NCBI RefSeq assembly: GCF_011008905.1
Contig: NZ_JAAIVI010000017.1
Span: 1,403,750 to 1,467,749, forward strand
DNA length: 64,000 nucleotides
Source: Wenzhouxiangella sp. XN201
GTDB lineage: Bacteria; Pseudomonadota; Gammaproteobacteria; Xanthomonadales; Wenzhouxiangellaceae
Reading direction: 5' to 3'
This document shows, piece after piece, positions 57,588 to 64,000 of this stretch (positions are counted from its first letter, which is position 1; every line of letters starts with the position of its first letter). A program made the position numbers and the translations under genes. The notes under the pieces were generated by a model. The model had not been told where the DNA came from, did no database searches, and saw only the letters and a list, made by a program, of their open reading frames with translations.

Positions 57588-58373
57588 ATGGCTGAATTCA
57601 GACTCCCGAAGAACTCGCGAATCAAGAAAGGCCGGCACTTCGATGCGCCGGAAGGCGCCAGGAAGGTCAAGACCTTTCGCATCTACCGCTGGGATCCCGA
57701 CAGCGGTGAGAACCCGCGCATCGACTCCTACGAGATCGACCTCGATGATTGCGGGCCGATGGTGCTCGACGCCGTTATCAAGATCAAGAACGAGATCGAT
57801 CCGACGCTGACTTTCCGCCGCTCCTGCCGCGAGGGCATCTGCGGTTCCTGCGCCTTCAATATCGACGGTATCAATACACTGGCCTGCACCCAGGGTATTG
57901 ACGAAATTTCCGGCGATGTGAAGATCTATCCGCTTCCGCACATGCCGGTGGTCAAGGATCTGGTGCCGGATCTGACGCACTTTTACGCCCAGTACGCCTC
58001 GATCCGCCCCTGGCTTCGCACGCAAAGCCCGGCACCACCGGACAAGGAACGACTGCAGTCACCCGAAGACCGCAAGCACATCGACGGCCTGTACGAATGC
58101 ATTCTCTGCGCCTGTTGTTCCACCGCCTGCCCCAGTTACTGGTGGAATGGCGAGCGTTACCTTGGCCCGGCCATCCTGCTGCAGGCCTATCGCTGGCTGG
58201 TGGATTCGCGCGACGAAGCGACCGGCGAGCGCCTCGATGACCTCGAGGATCCGTTCCGCCTGTATCGCTGTCACACCATCATGAACTGCACGAAGACCTG
58301 CCCCAAGGGCCTCAACCCGGCCAAGGCCATTGCCGAGATCAAGAAGATGATGTTGGCCCGCCGGGGTCTCTAG
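57588..58373 (+). CDS. sdhB: Succinate dehydrogenase iron-sulfur subunit
   Basis: This 261-aa electron-transfer subunit has the [2Fe-2S] ligands in CREGICGSC plus a later Cys. The [4Fe-4S] ligands are in [12 protein letters not shown] and the [3Fe-4S] ligands in [15 protein letters not shown]. The 12-bp palindrome GTCTCTAGAGAC spans its stop codon (58366-58377). Confidence 0.97.
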   Translation: MAEFRLPKNSRIKKGRHFDAPEGARKVKTFRIYRWDPDSGENPRIDSYEIDLDDCGPMVLDAVIKIKNEIDPTLTFRRSCREGICGSCAFNIDGINTLACTQGIDEISGDVKIYPLPHMPVVKDLVPDLTHFYAQYASIRPWLRTQSPAPPDKERLQSPEDRKHIDGLYECILCACCSTACPSYWWNGERYLGPAILLQAYRWLVDSRDEATGERLDDLEDPFRLYRCHTIMNCTKTCPKGLNPAKAIAEIKKMMLARRGL

Positions 58374-58389
58374 AGACTCCAACAGGAAA

Positions 58390-58650
58390 ATGTATCCGGA
58401 GCAGCCTCCATCGAAATTGCGCTGGCGTTGCCGGCGGGGCATGCAGGAGCTCGACGTCATGCTTGGCGACTGGCTCGAGCACTGCTGGTCCGAGGCCAAC
58501 GAAGACTGCCGGCTGGCCTTCGATCGACTGCTCGAGGTCGAGGACGACCGGTTGTGGGACTGGCTTGCAGGTCGTTCACTTCCAGCCGCCGAATTCCACG
58601 ATATTGTCGATGCCATCCGTGCACGGCACTTCAGCGCCTCGGCGAAGTGA
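58390..58650 (+). CDS. sdhE: SdhE, FAD assembly factor for SdhA
   Basis: The 86-aa five-helix protein promotes covalent FAD attachment to SdhA. The signature RRGMQELDVMLGDWL is present near residues 15-29 (conserved RGxxE). WDWLAG lies near the end. It overlaps the next gene. Confidence 0.94.
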   Translation: MYPEQPPSKLRWRCRRGMQELDVMLGDWLEHCWSEANEDCRLAFDRLLEVEDDRLWDWLAGRSLPAAEFHDIVDAIRARHFSASAK

Positions 58651-59053
58651 CTGGTGGCCGGTGGGCCCGTCCTTGCGGGCGGCCCTGGTCGTGGCCGGGC
58701 TGACGCTGGCCGGGGTGGCGGCGCCCTTCGCAACCGGGCTCTCACTCCTCATACAACTGCCCGCCGCCCTTGTGGCGCTTGCCGTGGGCGGTCATGCCAT
58801 CATGCGGCTTGTCAATCCCGATTTCCGGAGCCTGAAGATAGATGAGGCGCAAATTCATGTCCGTGATCGATCCGGATCGCGCTCGAGCGGCAAGTTGATC
58901 GGATCGCCCTTTGTCTCGCCGCTCTATGTCGGCTTTCGCTGGCGCCCTGCAGAGAAGCGCCTGCCGCACTCGGTCGGGATCTTTCGAGGGCAGATGGCCG
59001 GGTCCGACTTTCGTCGGCTGAGTGCGCTACTGCGACAGCGGGAAGGACGATGA
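58610..59053 (+). CDS. ygfX: YgfX-family (CptA-like) membrane protein
   Basis: This ~147-aa protein has two closely spaced hydrophobic helices and a C-terminal cytosolic domain ending FRGQMAGSDFRRLSALLRQREGR, which fits the YgfX family. In E. coli ygfX lies directly after sdhE, as here. The start is uncertain: ATG 58610, GTG 58619 and GTG 58661 are all in frame. YgfX has been called a toxin for SdhE/CptB, but the function is disputed. The stop overlaps mtgA (ATGA). Confidence 0.7.
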   Translation: MPSVHGTSAPRRSDWWPVGPSLRAALVVAGLTLAGVAAPFATGLSLLIQLPAALVALAVGGHAIMRLVNPDFRSLKIDEAQIHVRDRSGSRSSGKLIGSPFVSPLYVGFRWRPAEKRLPHSVGIFRGQMAGSDFRRLSALLRQREGR

Positions 59054-59751
59054 GGCGATTCTTGCGGTGGTGCCTGAAATGGACCTGGCGTTTTGCGCTG
59101 CTGGTTCTTTTGCTGCTCGTCGGCCTGACCTTGCCACTTCGATGGATCGATCCGTCCACGTCGGCCTATATGACGCTCGACGAGTGGCGGACTGATCGGG
59201 TCGTGCGCCAGGAATGGGTGCCCTACGATCACATTTCCGACACTCTGAAGCTGGCCGTCATCGCGGCCGAAGACCAGAAGTTTCCGCATCATTTCGGCTT
59301 CGATCTTGAACAGATTCGCCAGGCGATCGATACCCATCTCGACGGCGGACGCCTGCGCGGTGCCAGCACGATTACCCAGCAACTGGCGCGCAATCTCTAC
59401 CTCTGGCCGGGTCAAAACTGGCTGCGGAAGGGGTTCGAGGCGGCACTCGCCGTGCCGCTGGAGTTGTTCGTGCCCAAGCACCGGCTGCTCGAGATCTATC
59501 TCAATATTGCCGAGTTCGATGATGGCATCTATGGCGCCGAGGCCGCCGCCCGCCATTACTTTGGCAAGCCGGCATCACTTATCACCCGCGATGAAGCGGC
59601 GCTGCTGGCGGCCGTGTTGCCTGCGCCCGGGCGGCTTGAAGCCGACCGGCCGAGCGAGTTTCTGCGCGATCGTCAGCTATGGATCATCGATCAAATGGAA
59701 AACCTCGGCCGGGCCTGGGTTCCACAGCCGCAGCCGAAGGACTCGAATTGA
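59050..59751 (+). CDS. mtgA: Monofunctional peptidoglycan transglycosylase
   Basis: The 233-aa inner-membrane enzyme polymerises lipid II. One N-terminal helix (about 13-32) is followed by the GT51 domain with the catalytic Glu in AAEDQKFPHHFGFD near 74-87. GASTITQQLARNLYLWPGQNWLRKG, ELFVPKHRLLEIYLNIAEF and GAEAAARHYFGK follow. The C-terminus has no transpeptidase domain. It is coupled to ygfX. Confidence 0.95.
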   Translation: MRRFLRWCLKWTWRFALLVLLLLVGLTLPLRWIDPSTSAYMTLDEWRTDRVVRQEWVPYDHISDTLKLAVIAAEDQKFPHHFGFDLEQIRQAIDTHLDGGRLRGASTITQQLARNLYLWPGQNWLRKGFEAALAVPLELFVPKHRLLEIYLNIAEFDDGIYGAEAAARHYFGKPASLITRDEAALLAAVLPAPGRLEADRPSEFLRDRQLWIIDQMENLGRAWVPQPQPKDSN

Positions 59752-59806
59752 CCGATCCCGGCGCCCGCCAACGCCACGCTGTGACGTCGCCGACCCGATC
59801 AATCCG

Positions 59807-61768
59807 TCAGGTCTTGCGCCGGTTTTCAATCAGGTGCTCGACCACCTCCGGGTCCGCCAGCGTGGACGTATCGCCGAGCTGATCATGTTCGTCGGCCGCG
59901 ATCTTTCTCAGGATACGGCGCATGATCTTGCCCGAGCGTGTCTTGGGCAGGCCCGGCGCCCACTGCAAGTGATCGATGGTGGCAATCGGTCCGATTTCCT
60001 TGCGCACCCACTGGACCAGTTCCTCAGCCAGATCGTCGTCACCCTCGCGCCCGGCCATAAGGGTCACGTAGGCATACACGCCCTGGCCCTTGATGTCGTG
60101 CGGAAAGCCGACTACGGCAGCTTCGGCCACTGCCTTGTGCGCCACCAGGGCCGATTCGACTTCGGCCGTGCCCAGGCGGTGCCCGGATACGTTGATGACA
60201 TCATCGACGCGGCCGGTGATCCAGTAGTAGCCGTCCTCGTCGCGGCGCGCACCGTCGCCGGTGAAGTAATAGCCCTTGTAGGTCGCAAAGTAGGTTTCAC
60301 CGAAACGCTTGTGATCGCCGTAGACGGTGCGCATCTGGCCCGGCCAACTGCGGGTCAGTACCAGGTTGCCCGAGGCCGCTCCTTCGAGCTCCTTGCCCTC
60401 CGCATCGAGCAGGGCGGGCCGGATGCCCGGCAGGGGCAGGGTGGCTGAACCGGGCTTGAGATCGGTCGCGCCGGGCAGGGGGCTGATCAGGATGCCTCCG
60501 GTCTCGGTCTGCCACCAGGTATCGGCAACCGGGCAGCGCCCGTCCCCGACCACGTTGTAGTACCACTCCCAGGCCTCCGGATTGATCGGTTCTCCGACCG
60601 TACCGAGAATGCGCAGCGACTTGCGGCTGGTCTGATTGACCGGATCGTCGCCGGCGCGCATCAGCGCGCGAATAGCCGTCGGCGCGGTGTAGAAGATGTT
60701 GACCTGGTGCTTGTCGACAACCTGCCAGAAGCGGCTGTTGTCGGGATAGTTGGGGACGCCCTCGAACATCAACGTGGTCGCGCCGTTGGCCAGCGGTCCG
60801 TAGACGATGTAGCTGTGACCGGTTACCCAGCCGACGTCAGCTGTGCACCAGTAGATGTCACCATCGTGATAGTCGAAAACGATCTCATGTGTCCAGCTCG
60901 CCCAGGCGAGGTAGCCGCCGGAGGTATGCAGTACGCCCTTGGGCTTGCCGGTCGACCCCGAGGTATACAGAATGAACAGCGGATCTTCGGCTTGCATCTC
61001 CTCGGGTTCGCAATCCGCACCGACATGCTCGAGCTCTTCGTGCATCCAGTGATCTCGACGGTCATCCCAGTCGATGTCGTTGCCGGTGTTTCGAATCACC
61101 AGCACTGATTCGACACGTTCTCCGGCATCGTCGTTGTTCAGGGCACGATCAACATTACGCTTCAGCGGTGTGGCCTTGCCGCCGCGAACGCCCTCGTCGG
61201 CGGTGATGACCAGCTTCGAATCGCAGTCGATAATGCGCCCGGCCAGGGCGTCGGGCGAGAAGCCTCCGAATACGACCGAGTGCACGGCACCGATGCGCGC
61301 GCAGGCCAACATGGCGATGGCCGCCTCCGGGATCATCGGCATGTACAGGGTGACGCGGTCACCCTTTTCTACGTTCAGGCGCTTGAGCACATTGGCGAAT
61401 CGGCAGACGCGTTCATGCAGCTGGCGGTAGGTGATCTGCTCGTCGCGTTCGGGATCGTCGCCCTCCCACAGGATGGCGACCTGGTCGCCACGCGATTCGA
61501 GGTGGCGGTCGACGCAGTTGGCACAGACATTGAGGGTGCCGTCGTCGAACCAGCGTATGTGCAGGTCGTCGAGGTCGAAGCTGACATCCTTTATGCGCGA
61601 ATAGGGGTCGATCCAGTCGAGTCGTTTGCCGATCCGGTCCCAGAAGGTGTTTTCGTCATCCCGGGCTTCCTGGGCGAGGGCTTCGAACTTTTCGCGATCG
61701 ACGTGCGCCGAAGCGGCGATGGGCTCGGAAACCGGGTGAACGGACGGTTGCGAGTGATGCTCGGACAT
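59807..61768 (-). CDS. acs: Acetyl-CoA synthetase
   Basis: This 653-aa enzyme converts acetate, ATP and CoA to acetyl-CoA. The adenylate motif [42 protein letters not shown], and the C-terminal [11 protein letters not shown] with the acetylatable Lys are present. ATG 61768 is chosen over the longer frame because a GAGGT lies 9 bases upstream and the length fits the family (652). It is convergent with mtgA. Confidence 0.96.
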   Translation of the reverse strand: MSEHHSQPSVHPVSEPIAASAHVDREKFEALAQEARDDENTFWDRIGKRLDWIDPYSRIKDVSFDLDDLHIRWFDDGTLNVCANCVDRHLESRGDQVAILWEGDDPERDEQITYRQLHERVCRFANVLKRLNVEKGDRVTLYMPMIPEAAIAMLACARIGAVHSVVFGGFSPDALAGRIIDCDSKLVITADEGVRGGKATPLKRNVDRALNNDDAGERVESVLVIRNTGNDIDWDDRRDHWMHEELEHVGADCEPEEMQAEDPLFILYTSGSTGKPKGVLHTSGGYLAWASWTHEIVFDYHDGDIYWCTADVGWVTGHSYIVYGPLANGATTLMFEGVPNYPDNSRFWQVVDKHQVNIFYTAPTAIRALMRAGDDPVNQTSRKSLRILGTVGEPINPEAWEWYYNVVGDGRCPVADTWWQTETGGILISPLPGATDLKPGSATLPLPGIRPALLDAEGKELEGAASGNLVLTRSWPGQMRTVYGDHKRFGETYFATYKGYYFTGDGARRDEDGYYWITGRVDDVINVSGHRLGTAEVESALVAHKAVAEAAVVGFPHDIKGQGVYAYVTLMAGREGDDDLAEELVQWVRKEIGPIATIDHLQWAPGLPKTRSGKIMRRILRKIAADEHDQLGDTSTLADPEVVEHLIENRRKT

Positions 61769-61847
61769 GGTTCGGCTACCTCTTCGAATGTCTGCTTCTA
61801 ATGCCTCTCCCAGTGTCTCTGAAGGACCGATGCTTGTAAAGTTGGCC

Positions 61848-62279
61848 TCAGCCGTGCACCCGTCGGGTGGCGTCGGCCACTTCGGAGAGCACCACGGACT
61901 TGCCGATCGGGAACAACGCAATACCAGCGAGTTTGACGTGCTGGATACCGAACGGAATGCCGATAATGCTGATGAAAAGTGCCAGCGCCCAGAACAGGTG
62001 ACCGATGGCCAGCCAGATACCGGCGACCACGAACCAGATGACGTTGCCGACCACGCCCAGGCAGCCGGTGCCGATGTCTTCCTTGCCGGTCAGCATTCGC
62101 CGATCGACTGCCACTCGGCCAAATGGCCAGAACATGAACTTGCCGATCACGAAGCAGGCGCGGCCCCACGGAATGCCGATGATGCTGATGAAGCAAAGCA
62201 GGCCGTAGAACCACCAAGCCAGCCCCATGAAGAAGCCACCCAGTACGAACCAGATGATATTGCCGACCAGCCTGAGCAT
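61848..62279 (-). CDS. yccF: YccF domain inner-membrane protein
   Basis: The 143-aa protein has two tandem YccF units, each with two helices and the conserved FISIIGIP[WF]G turn (about residues 30-40 and 103-113). The role is unknown. It is upstream of acs on the same strand, 79 bases apart. Confidence 0.9.
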   Translation of the reverse strand: MLRLVGNIIWFVLGGFFMGLAWWFYGLLCFISIIGIPWGRACFVIGKFMFWPFGRVAVDRRMLTGKEDIGTGCLGVVGNVIWFVVAGIWLAIGHLFWALALFISIIGIPFGIQHVKLAGIALFPIGKSVVLSEVADATRRVHG

Positions 62280-62332
62280 GGTTCAATCGCTCCGTTGGGA
62301 TGTCGGAACGCGCCAGCCCCCTTGCAATGACG

Positions 62333-62497
62333 TCATACCGGCGGTCTACGGCCACCAATGAAGAATATCAGAGCCACGACCAAGCCGATGACGAACAGGA
62401 TCCAGGCGATATTGGTTGCGGTCCCGGCTATGCCGCTCAGGCCCAGCGCGCCGGCGATGATTGCAATGATCAGGAATATCAGTGCCCAGGAAAGCAT
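62333..62497 (-). CDS. Small DUF1328 (YtjA) membrane protein
   Basis: This 54-aa protein has a sequence read directly from the minus strand: [19 protein letters not shown], then [21 protein letters not shown] and a short charged end (GGRRPPV). Two helices separated by a Gly-rich turn match the DUF1328 family. GAGGAAC lies 7 bases upstream of the ATG; an in-frame ATG at 62512 is possible. It is too short for common gene callers and lies 53 bases before yccF. Confidence 0.85.
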   Translation of the reverse strand: MLSWALIFLIIAIIAGALGLSGIAGTATNIAWILFVIGLVVALIFFIGGRRPPV

Positions 62498-62633
62498 ATT
62501 GAAGTTCCTCATGCGTGCAAGGGGATACTAATCATACATTTGTCGGGGCATCATTGCATTGAGTCGGTTAGTGGACTTCTGAACTTTCCGCCCGTAGAGT
62601 ATGGGTTTTGCAGATGAAGGAGTGGAGGAAGTC

Positions 62634-62840
62634 ATGCAAAAGCTGACCAACAACAAGATTCTTAATGCCCTTTTCGCACTGTTGCTGGCCCTCTCGGTCG
62701 GTGTGCTCGCCGGTTGCGAGGATCAGGGTCCGGCCGAAGAGGCGGGCGAGAACATCGACGAGGCTATGGAAGATGCCGCTGATGAAATGGAAGATGCCGC
62801 TGACGAAGTTGAGGAAGAGATTGACGACAACAACGGTTGA
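62634..62840 (+). CDS. Small acidic lipoprotein
   Basis: This 68-aa protein has a lipobox at LSVGVLAGC (Cys after 23-24 residues). The mature part is almost only Glu, Asp, Ala and Met in the repeated pattern E-[DE]-A-A-D-E-[MV]-E. GGAGGAAG precedes the ATG. An earlier ATG at 62601 would break the signal peptide. The Glu-Asp-Ala repeats look like a helical acidic tail. Function unknown. A terminator follows. Confidence 0.8.
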   Translation: MQKLTNNKILNALFALLLALSVGVLAGCEDQGPAEEAGENIDEAMEDAADEMEDAADEVEEEIDDNNG

Positions 62841-62865
62841 TCTCGATTGATTAGCGCTTTATCAG

Positions 62866-62896
62866 CAATCCCGGCCGCGAGCCGGGATTGTTTTTT
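62866..62896 (+). terminator. Intrinsic terminator after the small lipoprotein
   Basis: CAATCCCGGC (62866-62875), CGCGA loop, GCCGGGATTG (62881-62890), TTTTTT (62891-62896). Perfect 10-bp stem with a strong T-run. Confidence 0.92.
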
Positions 62897-62926
62897 CGGC
62901 GGCAGACTCGACCGCGGCAAAGGAAT

Positions 62927-63691
62927 TCAGAGGCACTGCGGCCGGATCCCTTTGGCCACCAGCAGTTGCCAGTTCATGATGACCCCCGAAGAAAGATCAT
63001 TGCGAACGCCAAGTATCTCGTCCACCGCATCACGCAGGGTTGTGTCGTCGGCGCAGTCGATGCCGAACAGATCGCGAACGAAACCGAGCATCTCTGCCTC
63101 GCTGTCGAACCGCCAACCGATGTAGCAACGTTCTACGCTAATCGACTCGAGGCCGGCCCGGCCCAGCATATCGGCCACGGACTCGTCGAAGAACGAGCCC
63201 CGATGGCCGGCACTGCTGTGCCGGTCCACGAAACCATTGAGAAAGGTGTCGGGCGGGCTGCCGATCGCAACGTCCGCCATCGCGAAGCGACCGCCGGGTC
63301 GCAAGACCCTGAACAACTCGGAAAAGACGGCCGGCACATCGGGTTCGTGGTGCAAGCCGGCGAGGCTCACGACCGCATCGGCACAATGGTCGGGCAGGGG
63401 AATGCTCTTGAGCTCACCCCGCACCCTGCGCCGCATTTCGCCCCGCGGACAGCGCGCGAAGAACGAGCGGACCGGTTCGACGGCGATGTATTCGACATCC
63501 GGATCGAGGGCGCCGGCCAGATAGCCCCCACCGGCCGGCGCATCGATCAGCGTTTCGCCGGGGCGTATTTCGATGGCGCCCGGCAACAAGGCCAGTTCTT
63601 CCAGGCGAGCGTGCGGGCAACGCCGCATGGCGGCATGATACCGCTCGCCGCGCTGATCGAAGATATCCTGATAGCTGTCAGTCGAATACAT
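62927..63691 (-). CDS. Class I SAM-dependent methyltransferase
   Basis: The 254-aa protein has a methyltransferase motif I LIDAPAGGGYLAGAL near residues 48-62, YIAVEP as the acidic end of strand 2, and VVSLAGLHHEPDVPAVFSELFRVLRPGGRFAMADV. The substrate is not clear. It stands alone between the acidic lipoprotein terminator and the P-ATPase gene, and is transcribed away from the latter's 3' end. Confidence 0.75.
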   Translation of the reverse strand: MYSTDSYQDIFDQRGERYHAAMRRCPHARLEELALLPGAIEIRPGETLIDAPAGGGYLAGALDPDVEYIAVEPVRSFFARCPRGEMRRRVRGELKSIPLPDHCADAVVSLAGLHHEPDVPAVFSELFRVLRPGGRFAMADVAIGSPPDTFLNGFVDRHSSAGHRGSFFDESVADMLGRAGLESISVERCYIGWRFDSEAEMLGFVRDLFGIDCADDTTLRDAVDEILGVRNDLSSGVIMNWQLLVAKGIRPQCL

Positions 63692-63818
63692 GCTGGGGAC
63701 GAGTTCAACGCGGCGGTTTCGGAATCAGCACGCATCATAACGTTCATTGCTCGCTTGGCTGAACCGCGGGCCTCAAATACGGGCTGGCCGGCAATTGCGG
63801 CGGGGCTTCCAGCCCCGC

Positions 63819-64000
63819 TCACACAGATACCTTGTTTAGCCGCAGCGCATTGCCGATCACCGACACCGAACTGAAGCTCATGGCCGCAGCAGCGATCATC
63901 GGGCTCAGCAACAGGCCAAAGAAGGGGTATAACACGCCCGCGGCGACCGGCACGCCCAGGCTGTTGTAGATAAAGGCAAAGAACAGGTTCTGCTTGATGT
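63819..64000 (-). CDS. copA: Copper-type P1B ATPase, C-terminal end (partial)
   Basis: The last 60 codons of a minus-strand gene enter the window: [21 protein letters not shown], then [31 protein letters not shown]. This is the conserved end of CopA-like P1B-type ATPases (final three helices with the NA-x-RL end). The [12 protein letters not shown] and MSFSSV patterns support copper or silver specificity over zinc. A GCGGGGCT/AGCCCCGC hairpin follows the stop. The rest lies beyond the window. Confidence 0.85.
   Translation of the reverse strand, partial: IKQNLFFAFIYNSLGVPVAAGVLYPFFGLLLSPMIAAAAMSFSSVSVIGNALRLNKVSV

Noticed and set aside
58366-58377. GTCTCTAGAGAC palindrome at the sdhB stop as a regulatory site
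   Set aside because: A 12-bp perfect palindrome can arise by chance around a TAG stop; no T-run, no second copy and no known regulator match.

Overview
The window looks like chromosomal DNA of a high-GC gammaproteobacterium with a Gram-negative envelope. It carries LPS genes (msbA, lpxK, kdsB), the Lol lipoprotein pathway (lolA, a LolC/LolF-type permease, lolD), ubiquinone synthesis (ubiG), EF-P with its EpmB modifier, SdhE, YgfZ, UvrY and an RNase E with a long disordered tail. The gene mix, a FimX-like c-di-GMP receptor and a dispersed repeat of a type I associate with Xanthomonadales and relatives suggest a lineage near Xanthomonadales/Wenzhouxiangellaceae. That placement is inference. I found no rRNA, tRNA, CRISPR array, prophage or transposase gene.

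Layout. 0-2.2 kb: ImuB mutasome protein and a heat-shock IbpA gene with a sigma-32-like promoter and a ROSE-like RNA thermometer. 2.2-9 kb: PlsC, rhomboid protease, SRPBCC and DUF2520 proteins, then aat, a FemAB-like acetyltransferase and trxB on the minus strand, and alanine dehydrogenase. 9-16 kb: ftsK, lolA, then a minus-strand block (DUF4124 protein, xseB, tilS, accA, gluQRS) and htpX. 17.0-17.7 kb: repeat copy A. 17.7-26.5 kb: FimX-like protein, epmB facing efp, an amidohydrolase, ubiG, gph, a squalene-synthase-like protein, an FmdB zinc ribbon, an SDR and HinT. 26.5-31.3 kb: MFS transporter, CsiV-like protein, S9 peptidase and a glycine-zipper protein. 31.4-32.2 kb: repeat copy B. 32.3-39 kb: an EF-G paralogue, coaE, a UvrY-type regulator and rne with a roughly 0.6-kb structured upstream region. 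39-52.6 kb: rluC, lolC/F-lolD, comEC, exbB-exbD, msbA-lpxK-kdsB, a low-molecular-weight phosphatase, uvrC, pgsA and a methyltransferase. 52.6-64 kb: a PhnD-like lipoprotein with a tandem repeat, ygfZ, a complete sdh operon with two assembly factors (SDHAF4-like and SdhE), ygfX, mtgA, acs, yccF, two tiny membrane or lipoprotein genes, a methyltransferase and the C-terminus of a copper-type P-ATPase.

Most of the window is housekeeping: envelope biogenesis (lipoprotein sorting, lipid A export, Kdo activation, peptidoglycan transglycosylase), translation quality (EF-P/EpmB, TilS, GluQRS, RluC, Aat, EF-G paralogue) and central metabolism (SDH, ACS, ACC, Ald). Genes are tightly packed, with many 4-base ATGA/GTGA overlaps. 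The unusual content is mostly non-coding: two copies of a ~420-bp core bounded by matching hairpins and flanked by inverted ~60-100-bp modules, the thermosensor leader of ibpA, and the structured rne leader.
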